From assembly GCA_947178685.1 (NCBI GenBank), contig CAMWZE010000068.1, positions 1-7,543 on the forward strand: a stretch of DNA of 7,543 bases, in the 5' to 3' direction. The position numbers and the translations under genes are program-made. The notes below the pieces were generated by a model. It was not told the DNA's origin, did no database searches, and saw nothing but the letters and a program-made list of their open reading frames with translations. This stretch comes from an uncultured Porphyromonadaceae bacterium. GTDB lineage: Bacteria; Bacteroidota; Bacteroidia; Bacteroidales; Muribaculaceae. Shown here in pieces: positions 1-5,806 of this stretch (its first letter is position 1; each line of letters begins with the position of its first letter).

Positions 1-3
1 GGG

Positions 4-177
4 TTATAGTGAAAAAATTTTGTTAACTTTGCGCGGTAGATTCCCGATAGGCATCTCTTTTATCCGTAAAAGAGACAAATCGGTTGTCAGTCCGACATAA
101 CCCCGGACTCGAATCTGCTTCCCATCAAAGATATAAGGATAGAATAATCTTCTCATAAGACCAATTAATCGTTTCAT
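4..177 (-). CDS. Possible small protein of 57 residues, unrecognised
   Basis: An ATG-to-TAA frame of 57 codons starts MKRLIGLMRRLFYPY and ends RKVNKIFSL. It is rich in Arg/Lys with a hydrophobic, aromatic N-terminal third. I see no signal peptide, no full transmembrane segment and no motif I recognise. Upstream of the ATG there is no Shine-Dalgarno, only AT-rich sequence, which is normal for Bacteroidetes. A near-consensus TAACTTTA lies about 20 nt upstream on this strand, but no -33 TTTG goes with it. The same DNA read on the plus strand forms several perfect hairpins behind a TAACTTTG element, so the frame may be a chance ORF over a plus-strand RNA. Its base composition is more AT-rich than the certain genes nearby. 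Real gene or shadow is open; I lean towards not a gene. Confidence 0.22.
   Translation of the reverse strand: MKRLIGLMRRLFYPYIFDGKQIRVRGYVGLTTDLSLLRIKEMPIGNLPRKVNKIFSL
24..31 (+). promoter_or_regulatory. Bacteroidetes-type -7 promoter element TAACTTTG
   Basis: The octamer TAACTTTG, followed by CG, is an exact match to the Bacteroidetes -7 consensus TAnnTTTG. The partner -33 TTTG would fall at or just beyond the left edge of the window, so it cannot be confirmed. It would start a plus-strand transcript at about position 38, where no convincing protein gene follows for almost 400 bp. Confidence 0.35.
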
Positions 178-310
178 TGACAATTTTATTGTTGCATTAG
201 TAAAGTTATGGATTAATAGTTAAAATTAGGATTAGGACCTTCAATCCCTCACGATGTGTTTCGAGAGGGATTGGAAAAATGGGGTGCGTAGTGATATGCG
301 CCCATTTTTT
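38..310 (+). ncRNA. Candidate small structured RNA (hypothetical)
   Basis: A plus-strand transcript from the TAACTTTG element would run to the T-run of the terminator at 275-311, about 270 nt, without a usable ORF. Its first part is unusually foldable. Positions 54-62 pair perfectly with 67-75 (9 bp) around a TCCG loop, which fits the stable UNCG tetraloop class on this strand. Positions 74-78 can pair with 84-88. Positions 89-94 pair with 104-109 (AGTCCG/CGGACT). I do not recognise it as 6S RNA, RNase P RNA, tmRNA or SRP RNA, nor as any riboswitch I know. Alternatives are an untranslated 3' region of a gene left of the window, or chance pairing inside the minus-strand ORF at 4-177. Confidence 0.22.
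240..275. repeat. Inverted repeat (hairpin) next to terminator
   Basis: CAATCCCTC at 242-250 is perfectly complementary to GAGGGATTG at 265-273, with one G-T wobble and one A-T pair extending it to 240-275 around a 14-nt loop. It directly abuts the terminator hairpin, sharing base 275. As plus-strand RNA it would be the first of two stacked hairpins at a transcript end. A protein-binding palindrome is also possible. Confidence 0.5.
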
Positions 311-311
311 T
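275..311 (+). terminator. Probable rho-independent terminator, possibly bidirectional
   Basis: AAAAATGGG (275-283) is perfectly complementary to CCCATTTTT (301-309). With G281 bulged, the pairing continues inward as GGGTGC/GCGCCC with one wobble. The right arm runs into seven T residues, the classic stem plus U-tract on the plus strand. The A-run on the left arm gives a U-tract on the minus strand too. It lies about 110 bp before the murF-alr start, so it insulates that gene from upstream transcription rather than ending a gene seen in this window. Confidence 0.6.
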
Positions 312-363
312 ACCCCATAAATAATCCCTTTTCAGATTGTGCAATTGGATTATTAATTGTAAT

Positions 364-397
364 TTTGAAGTTGATTTCTCCGCATGAAGTAAATTAT
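364..397 (+). promoter_or_regulatory. Possible promoter of murF-alr
   Basis: TTTG at 364-367 could be the -33 element and TAAATTAT at 390-397 an imperfect -7 element (consensus TAnnTTTG, last two bases off). The spacing of 22 nt is slightly longer than the usual 19-21. Transcription would start near 404, leaving a leader of about 20 nt before the ATG at 423. Its position between a terminator and the gene start supports it; the sequence match is only moderate. Confidence 0.35.
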
Positions 398-422
398 ACG
401 ATCCTTCGAAATAATAATTATA

Positions 423-2945
423 ATGAAGCTTCCTTTTTCTGATATAGCTCGTCTTATTGATAGCCGATACGCAGCCGGCGTCAAATTGCTCATCGATCCG
501 CAATCACAGAGAACCGATGACACTGTAATCGATACTCTTCTCACCGATTCAAGATCACTCTCACGTCCCGACTCATCTCTCTTCTTCGCAATCCGGACCC
601 CGGGAGGCAACGACGGCCATGACTATATCCACACTCTCTACGAAAAGGGGGTGCGCCATTTTGTGGTAAATCAAATACCGGAAGATATGGCCGGCATAGA
701 GGATGCAAGGTTTATAATAACCGACAATGTGGTGGGAGCGCTACAGAAAATCAGTCACACTGCCGCCAAGGCAATGACCGATACGGAAATCGTGGCAATC
801 ACAGGTAGCCGGGGGAAGACCACTGTGAAGGAATGGATTTTCCAACTTATGGAGCCTCTTTGCGAGATTGCCCGTTCCCCACGAAGCTTCAACTCCCAGA
901 TAGGGGTGCCTCTGTCACTATGGCAGATTGAGCCTACAACCAAATTGGCTCTCATAGAGGCCGGCATCTCTCAAAAGGGTGAGATGACTGCCCTTGCCGA
1001 ATGTATACAACCGGAAACTGTCATCATCACCAATATCGGTCACGCTCATGCCGACGGCTTCTCAGATATGCGCGAGAAAGCGGCTGAGAAATCCTTGCTT
1101 GCTGCCCCGGAGTCGGTAAAAACCGTAATTTTCAATCTTGATTCTCCTTGGCTCAATGAGGAGTTAAAGAAGATAACCGAAGGCAAGAATACATTCTCAT
1201 GGTCGGTGAAAAATCCGGAAGCCGATCTATTTATATCAGCCACACCTGACCCTCACTCCGACAAAACAGAAGTAAGATATACCTTCAACGGGGAGACACA
1301 TACTATCATGGCTCCTTGTTCCAAACCGTATGAACCGGAGAACATCGGTGCGTCGCTCCTATTTCTTCTCACTCGTGGTATGACGCATGAGCAGATCAAG
1401 GAACGTTTCGCCTCTCTTCATCGCATAGGCACTCGCCTGAACGTTACCGAGGGTGTAAACGATTGCTCCGTAATACATGATTCCTACACCAGCGACTTCT
1501 CATCACTGCGTCCCGCGGTAGACTTCATGATGCGTCGTGCAATGCCCCACCAGCGCCCGATCCTGATACTGAGCGATCTTCGCCATGAGACAGCCGGTGG
1601 AGGGGAGATATATGAGGCCATAGCCAAGCTTGTTAAGGAGACCGGGATTACACGGTTCATAGGTGTCGGAGAATCGCTGAAGGCACATGCCTCGCTATTC
1701 CCGGAGAATGCCCTTTTCTTTGATTCTACCGAAGAGCTCTTGAAGGAACTCTCCCCATCAGATTTCGACTCGGAGATTATCCTTGTAAAAGGCGCCCCGG
1801 AATACGGCTTCTCCCGCGTGAGCGAGATGCTGGAAGCACGAAAGCACGAAACTGTCCTTGAGGTCAATCTGGATGCTATGGTGGAAAACTATAATTATTT
1901 CCGCAGCCATCTTCCCCAGGGCACCGGAATAGTGGCTATGGTAAAGGCTTTCGGATATGGAGCCGGGAGCTATGAGATAGCCAAGACTCTTCAGGATGCC
2001 GGGGCCGCATATCTGGCGGTAGCCGTCCTCGATGAGGGTATCGCACTCCGGCAAAATGGCATAACTATGCCGATAATGGTGATGAATCCTAAAGTGGCCA
2101 ACTACAAGTCGATGTTCGCCAATCGTCTCGAACCGGAGGTATATTCACTTGACATGCTGCGCGACGTGATACGCGAAGCGGAGAAGAACGGTGTCTCCGA
2201 CTATCCTATTCATCTGAAGCTCGACACCGGGATGCATCGCACGGGTCTGCTACCCCACGAACTTGATGAGGCCGTGACACTAATCCTCGATCAGAAAGGG
2301 GTTCGTCTCGCCTCAATGTTCTCACATCTTGCCACGGCTGACTGTGTGGATATGGACGACTATACCCTGCTGCAGCTTACCCGATTCAAGGATATGACAG
2401 AGTATGTGCTTTCACGCTGTCCCTATCCGGTGAAGCGTCATGTGCTGAACTCAGCCGGAATTCTACGTTTCCCGGAACATCACTACGATATGGCCCGACT
2501 CGGAATAGGCTTATACGGAGCCAATACACTTCCGGAGGATATCGAGAAACCATTAGCAACTGTCTCCACACTGCGCACCTCTATAATCTCAATCAGGGAA
2601 TGGGATAAGGAGGAAACGATAGGATACGGACGCCACGGCCATCTCTCACGCCGCTCGCGTATAGCCACGATTCCTATTGGATATGCCGACGGCATGAACC
2701 GACATTTCGGACGAGGAGCAGTGACGGTGAAGGTAAACGGAAAAGACGCCCCTACAGTTGGAACTATCTGTATGGACGCCTGTATGATTGATGTAACCGG
2801 AATCGACTGTAAAGTAGGCGATGCGGTAGAGATTTTCGGTTCGGAAGCACCTGTGAGCCGACTGTCGGATTTGCTCGGGACAATCCCCTACGAGATCCTG
2901 ACATCCGTATCTCCACGGGTGAAACGCATCTATTTCCGCGAATAA
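423..2945 (+). CDS. murF-alr: Bifunctional UDP-MurNAc-tripeptide:D-Ala-D-Ala ligase / alanine racemase (MurF-Alr fusion)
   Basis: This cytoplasmic protein of 840 residues fuses two steps of the D-alanine branch of peptidoglycan synthesis. Residues 1 to about 472 are MurF, which adds D-Ala-D-Ala to the UDP-MurNAc-tripeptide using ATP. Visible motifs are the P-loop GSRGKT (128-133), FNSQIGVPLSL (155-165), EAGISQKGEM (179-188), ITNIGHAHADGF (202-213), a likely carbamylated Lys223, and HDSYTSD (352-358). Residues from about 476 to 840 are a PLP-dependent fold-type III alanine racemase. They carry the PLP lysine K508 in MVKAFGYGAGS, R606 in DTGMHRTG, the pyridine-contacting R692 in ARLGIGLYG, the second catalytic base Y735 in TIGYG, PIGYADG (751-757) and GTICMDACM (780-788). 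All core catalytic residues are present, so both halves should be active. The fusion is characteristic of Bacteroidetes, and 840 residues is the normal size. The ATG follows AT-rich sequence without a Shine-Dalgarno. Oddities are Thr356 where MurF usually has Asn, and Pro831 at the place of the substrate-contact Tyr354 of Geobacillus Alr. Confidence 0.97.
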   Translation: MKLPFSDIARLIDSRYAAGVKLLIDPQSQRTDDTVIDTLLTDSRSLSRPDSSLFFAIRTPGGNDGHDYIHTLYEKGVRHFVVNQIPEDMAGIEDARFIITDNVVGALQKISHTAAKAMTDTEIVAITGSRGKTTVKEWIFQLMEPLCEIARSPRSFNSQIGVPLSLWQIEPTTKLALIEAGISQKGEMTALAECIQPETVIITNIGHAHADGFSDMREKAAEKSLLAAPESVKTVIFNLDSPWLNEELKKITEGKNTFSWSVKNPEADLFISATPDPHSDKTEVRYTFNGETHTIMAPCSKPYEPENIGASLLFLLTRGMTHEQIKERFASLHRIGTRLNVTEGVNDCSVIHDSYTSDFSSLRPAVDFMMRRAMPHQRPILILSDLRHETAGGGEIYEAIAKLVKETGITRFIGVGESLKAHASLFPENALFFDSTEELLKELSPSDFDSEIILVKGAPEYGFSRVSEMLEARKHETVLEVNLDAMVENYNYFRSHLPQGTGIVAMVKAFGYGAGSYEIAKTLQDAGAAYLAVAVLDEGIALRQNGITMPIMVMNPKVANYKSMFANRLEPEVYSLDMLRDVIREAEKNGVSDYPIHLKLDTGMHRTGLLPHELDEAVTLILDQKGVRLASMFSHLATADCVDMDDYTLLQLTRFKDMTEYVLSRCPYPVKRHVLNSAGILRFPEHHYDMARLGIGLYGANTLPEDIEKPLATVSTLRTSIISIREWDKEETIGYGRHGHLSRRSRIATIPIGYADGMNRHFGRGAVTVKVNGKDAPTVGTICMDACMIDVTGIDCKVGDAVEIFGSEAPVSRLSDLLGTIPYEILTSVSPRVKRIYFRE

Positions 2946-2984
2946 TTTCCATATGAAGTGTTTTAGGATTTAAGAGTTAGAGGT

Positions 2985-3011
2985 TTTAGGACAGGAACTT
3001 CCTGTCTGAAA
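2985..3011. terminator. Palindromic hairpin between convergent genes, possible bidirectional terminator
   Basis: GACAGGA (2990-2996) pairs perfectly with TCCTGTC (3000-3006) around a 3-nt loop. An outer stem AGGATTT (2965-2971) with AAATCCT (3009-3015) is an alternative extension. It sits between the ends of murF-alr (+) and xseB (-), where both transcripts must stop. Neither side has a good T-run, so termination may be weak or depend on Rho. The 9-bp direct repeat GTTTTAGGA (2960-2968 and 2983-2991) lies beside it. Confidence 0.35.
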
Positions 3012-3016
3012 TCCTG

Positions 3017-3208
3017 TCAACTCAATTCCTCAAGACACTTCTTAACCTGAAGATCGGTATCGAAGAGCTTCTCACGACAATATTTGAGAAGCTCCATGGC
3101 CCGTGTGGTGTAACCGGCAAGGCTATCAATATCGCAATTGTCTTGCTGCATCTTACCTACAATCTGCTCAAGTTCAGCCATAGCCTTGGCGTATGTCATA
3201 TCTTCCAT
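3017..3208 (-). CDS. xseB: Exodeoxyribonuclease VII small subunit
   Basis: This 63-residue protein is the small, non-catalytic subunit of exonuclease VII, which degrades single-stranded DNA from either end to short oligonucleotides. The family pattern is complete. The first helix carries YAKAMAELEQIV (residues 6-17), matching the F/Y-x-x-A-x-x-x-L-E-x-I-V signature, and the second is DIDSLAGY...LLKYCREKL (27-49). The length is typical, since XseB proteins are usually 60-85 residues. It is the last gene of the minus operon, directly after xseA as its partner. Two starts are possible, the ATG at 3208 or Met4 (ATG at 3199). An AAGGA at 3212-3216 is only 3 nt from the first and 12 nt from the second, so it does not settle the choice. 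Confidence 0.93.
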   Translation of the reverse strand: MEDMTYAKAMAELEQIVGKMQQDNCDIDSLAGYTTRAMELLKYCREKLFDTDLQVKKCLEELS

Positions 3209-3235
3209 AATTCCTTATAAATAATTGTTATCAGC

Positions 3236-3270
3236 GATGAAGACATGACATGGCATATCTTGTCTTCATC
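3236..3270 (-). promoter_or_regulatory. Intercistronic hairpin between xseA and xseB
   Basis: GATGAAGACA (3236-3245) is perfectly complementary to TGTCTTCATC (3261-3270), a 10-bp stem with a 15-nt loop. It occupies the 74-bp gap after the xseA stop, and no T-run follows it in the direction of transcription. It is therefore unlikely to be a full terminator. An mRNA-stability element or 3'-end barrier that separates the levels of the two subunits is a better reading; this is inference. Confidence 0.5.
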
Positions 3271-3282
3271 ACACAAAATTTG

Positions 3283-4674
3283 TTATTTGTTTACTGTTGA
3301 TGTTATTGTGCCGGTGGCGAGTTGAGTCTCCAGCTGATCCCCCGGTTTAAGCGCGGTTGCATCAGTAACCGCATGACCGTTTACTCTTGTCACTGAATAG
3401 CCTCTGCGTAAAGTATTTACAGGACTGAGAACCTCAATCAGGCCTCCGAGATTGTCAAGACGGGCCTTAGAACGCTTCAGCGCACCGTCTGCCGCCACCT
3501 TCATGAGTTGTGTAATGGAATCGAGTCGTGAACCCGCCCCCTTCAGACGAGAATCAACTATCACCGGGATACGCATCATCTCACGGTCAAGACGAGCTCT
3601 TGCTCCGGCAAGCCGCGACTCTACAAGCGCCGGTATGCGGGTAAGCTCCATGTCAAGACGGGCCTGCGCCGCAGTTATCCGAGTCTTGGCAAGTGTCGGA
3701 ATCAGTCCTTGGGCATTGTCAAGACGTCGTAACTCTCCGGCAATACGGTCACTGCTGTAGCGGGCTATCCAGTCGACCATCTGCCCTACCTTTGTATATG
3801 CGCCCCGAAGGGCATCGATAAAGAAAGCGGCCACTGCCGTGGGTGTCTTCATGCGTGTATGTGCAATCTCATCGAGCACTGTACGGTCGCGTTCATGACC
3901 TATACCCACAATTATAGGTAACGGAAATGTTGCTACCCGGTGAGCCAGATCATAATCGTCAAAACCATTGAGATCGCTTGTAGAGCCACCTCCACGGATT
4001 ATAGCGACACAATCCCAAAGATCTATTGTCGGCTCTATCCTATCAAGCGCATCCCTGACGGAACGGGATGTCTTCTCCCCCTGCATAACCGCCGGGAAAA
4101 GATGCGGATAAAACACAAAACCCTCGGGGTTACCAATGAGCTGATTCATGAAATCACCATATCCTGCAGCTCCCTCAGCCGAAATCACAGCAATACGCTG
4201 GGGGGCCGGTGGCATTATCTCCTCTTTGTTATTATCAATTACCCCCTCACGCTGGAGACGCATAAGGATCTCCCTTCGGAGCCGCTCAAGATCACCGAGT
4301 GTATATGAAGGGTCGATGTCGATTATGGTGAAAGAGAGCCCGTAGACGGGATGATGACCTGTAGCGCCATACACCATGACCTTCAGACCTGTAGATATAT
4401 CTCTCTCAGTGGCCTTGAAGAATTTCTGTCGGATAAAAGGCACACGGTTAGCCCATATGTTAGCTCTAAGTTTGGCAACTGTCTGTCCGGACGCATTCTT
4501 CTCTATCAGCTCCATATAGCAATGTCCTCCGCTGAAACGAAGGTCGCTTAGCTCAGCTGTGACCCATGCTCCTCCAAGTTGCGGAGTCATCCGAATGGCA
4601 TTGCCGATTATCGCGGTATACTCCGAGAGCGATAATCTTTTGGGAGATGTTGAAAAGAGAGTATCTTCACTCAT
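3283..4674 (-). CDS. xseA: Exodeoxyribonuclease VII large subunit
   Basis: This 463-residue catalytic subunit of exonuclease VII acts in the cytoplasm on single-stranded DNA during repair. Residues about 15-125 form the N-terminal OB-fold (AWVTAELSDLRFSGGHCYMEL, split across 36-56). The catalytic domain follows, with RIAVISAEGAAGYGDF (160-175), the glycine motif IIRGGGSTSDL (225-235), and GIGHERDRT...TPTAVAAFF (257-285). Asp174, Arg227, His260 and Asp263 match the residues reported as essential in E. coli XseA. Residues 317-407 form a long helical region with an exact 22-residue repeat, expected to be the coiled coil that binds XseB. A C-terminal segment with LSPVNTLRRGYS (416-427) closes the protein, as in the family. 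Length is normal. The start is 6 bp after the DUF4831 stop, and a purine-rich AAGGAGGAG lies just upstream, so cotranscription is likely. Confidence 0.97.
   Translation of the reverse strand: MSEDTLFSTSPKRLSLSEYTAIIGNAIRMTPQLGGAWVTAELSDLRFSGGHCYMELIEKNASGQTVAKLRANIWANRVPFIRQKFFKATERDISTGLKVMVYGATGHHPVYGLSFTIIDIDPSYTLGDLERLRREILMRLQREGVIDNNKEEIMPPAPQRIAVISAEGAAGYGDFMNQLIGNPEGFVFYPHLFPAVMQGEKTSRSVRDALDRIEPTIDLWDCVAIIRGGGSTSDLNGFDDYDLAHRVATFPLPIIVGIGHERDRTVLDEIAHTRMKTPTAVAAFFIDALRGAYTKVGQMVDWIARYSSDRIAGELRRLDNAQGLIPTLAKTRITAAQARLDMELTRIPALVESRLAGARARLDREMMRIPVIVDSRLKGAGSRLDSITQLMKVAADGALKRSKARLDNLGGLIEVLSPVNTLRRGYSVTRVNGHAVTDATALKPGDQLETQLATGTITSTVNK
3454..3726 (-). repeat. 22-residue (66-bp) degenerate tandem repeat inside xseA
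   Basis: The triplet Arg-Leu-Asp occurs at residues 317, 339, 361, 383 and 405 of XseA, always exactly 22 residues apart. The units align along their length: RLD, then Leu/Arg and Ile/Met at positions 8-9, then SRL or a similar triplet at 15-17, then small residues at 18-22. Units 2 and 3 are the most alike (RIPALVESRL and RIPVIVDSRL). The repeat also shows in the DNA as recurrent GTCAAGACG on the plus strand. Twenty-two residues equal two 11-residue (hendecad) turns, as expected for a long coiled coil with regularly spaced XseB docking sites. Confidence 0.85.
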
Positions 4675-4680
4675 ATGCTC

Positions 4681-5775
4681 TTACTCCTCCTTGGCGGTAC
4701 CTATTTCACGAAGAGCTCCGGTGGCAGGATCAAACACAGCATATGACGGAGCCTTCTTATCGGTGAAGAGCGTCGGATTCAAGCCAAATACCACTCCGAA
4801 CTGGGCCATATCGAACTCTTGGCTGAAGATATTCTTACCCTTATATGTAAGAGTGATCTTGGCCGCACCGGGGATATTGTAGGCCACGCCATCCTTCGGG
4901 AGTTTCTTCTCCACCCCTTTTGCATCCACAGGCATGGTAGCCTCATTGGTGACCTCTACCTTCACATATACCGGCTCTCCCGAATAATCGTCGGCACCGA
5001 CAAATCCATCGAAGTCACTCATACGGAAGAGCACTGTACGCCCATCCTCCGCAGGCTGGAACGTGAATGTACGCACCACAGTTTCCTTCACAGAATTACC
5101 AAGGAACGCAGCAGTGACAGCGGCCTCCTGATGACGGAGCGAATTGAGCATAAGCTCCAACTGTTTTCCATCGGTGGGCATCTGGTCGGCTGTGCCCCTC
5201 GTGAGCGAAATCTTGGCCTCGCGTATCTCCATAAGGCTTTCAGCAAGCATCTGAGCCTGCTTAGCCTTAGACTGAGACGCAATAAAGTCCTCATCCACAT
5301 ATTGAAGATACTCATTGTCGGCCAAACGCTCACCCTCCGGCTCACCCGGCTCAGTAACCTTGAATTCCGGAGCTGCTTCCGGATTGGTATTGATCGACAG
5401 GAGCATTCCATCTGTATCTACACCGATTAAAGTAGTGGCACCCGGTTTGAGCTGCATCATATAGCGGGCATCAGGATCAGGCACACCATAAGGCTGCACC
5501 CTTACCTTTTCGATGGTCCACACCTCGGCATCATCCTTGATCACACGGTCGGTGCCCACGAATTTCTTGGCATACTGATAATAAGGACCGGCCTTACGAA
5601 TCTCCCTGGTGGCCGTCACCTCTATCATCAGTGCGGTGTTGGGGAGTGTGTAGACCAATCCGTATTCATTATGTTTCTCCGCCGTGAGCAATTTGGTTTG
5701 CTGAGCCTGTACGCCAAGGCATGTACCCAAAAGAGCCACACACGGAAGCAATATTCTCGAAATATATCTATTCAT
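4681..5775 (-). CDS. Secreted DUF4831-family protein of unknown function
   Basis: This 364-residue protein resembles the Bacteroidetes family DUF4831, whose function is unknown to me. The N-terminus has a classical signal peptide: Arg3 and Arg7, a hydrophobic stretch ILLPCVALLGTCLG (8-21), and a likely signal peptidase I site after VQA (22-24). Cys19 lies in LGTC, a poor lipobox, so a lipoprotein is less likely. The mature part starts with LVYTLPNTALMIEVTATR (40-57), then the motif GPYYQYAKKFVG (63-74), which I associate with this family. A helical, Gln/Ala/Glu-rich stretch spans about 162-222. The last third looks rich in beta strands, including FRMSDFDGFVG (250-260). After export it should be periplasmic or surface-attached. 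It is the second gene of the operon, 31 bp after nnrE-nnrD and 6 bp before xseA, although neither neighbour is exported. No Shine-Dalgarno precedes the ATG. Confidence 0.8.
   Translation of the reverse strand: MNRYISRILLPCVALLGTCLGVQAQQTKLLTAEKHNEYGLVYTLPNTALMIEVTATREIRKAGPYYQYAKKFVGTDRVIKDDAEVWTIEKVRVQPYGVPDPDARYMMQLKPGATTLIGVDTDGMLLSINTNPEAAPEFKVTEPGEPEGERLADNEYLQYVDEDFIASQSKAKQAQMLAESLMEIREAKISLTRGTADQMPTDGKQLELMLNSLRHQEAAVTAAFLGNSVKETVVRTFTFQPAEDGRTVLFRMSDFDGFVGADDYSGEPVYVKVEVTNEATMPVDAKGVEKKLPKDGVAYNIPGAAKITLTYKGKNIFSQEFDMAQFGVVFGLNPTLFTDKKAPSYAVFDPATGALREIGTAKEE
4684..4692 (-). promoter_or_regulatory. Strong Shine-Dalgarno-like site for xseA inside the upstream gene
   Basis: The last sense codons of the DUF4831 gene read AAGGAGGAG on the mRNA. 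GGAGG ends 11 nt before the xseA ATG, slightly farther than the best spacing. Such a site is notable because the other clear genes here (murF-alr, nnrE-nnrD, DUF4831) lack one. It supports the xseA start at 4674 and suggests translation linked to the upstream gene, but the bases are also ordinary Lys/Glu codons and may be coincidental. Confidence 0.45.
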
Positions 5776-5806
5776 ACTAAAATTGAGGATTAAGCATTGT
5801 CTCTAA

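Noticed and set aside
254..442. 62-codon plus-strand ORF before murF-alr
   Set aside because: It starts inside the hairpin and terminator region, runs through the likely promoter, and overlaps the murF-alr start in another frame.
1484..1867. 127-codon minus-strand ORF inside murF-alr
   Set aside because: It is antisense to the C-terminal ligase domain with a Ser/Arg-rich translation and no recognisable motif.
2890..2942. Loss of Alr function from Pro831 at the Tyr354 position of Geobacillus Alr
   Set aside because: This position varies among true alanine racemases (E. coli Alr also lacks the Tyr as I recall), and the PLP lysine, catalytic Tyr and Arg residues are all present.
4819..5430. 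203-codon plus-strand ORF opposite the DUF4831 gene
   Set aside because: It lies entirely antisense to a gene with a signal peptide and family motif, shows no domain features, and has no promoter or leader of its own.
5762..5775. Lipoprotein reading of the DUF4831 N-terminus (Cys19)
   Set aside because: The residues before Cys19 are LGT, which do not fit a lipobox well, while VQA at 22-24 gives a good signal peptidase I site.
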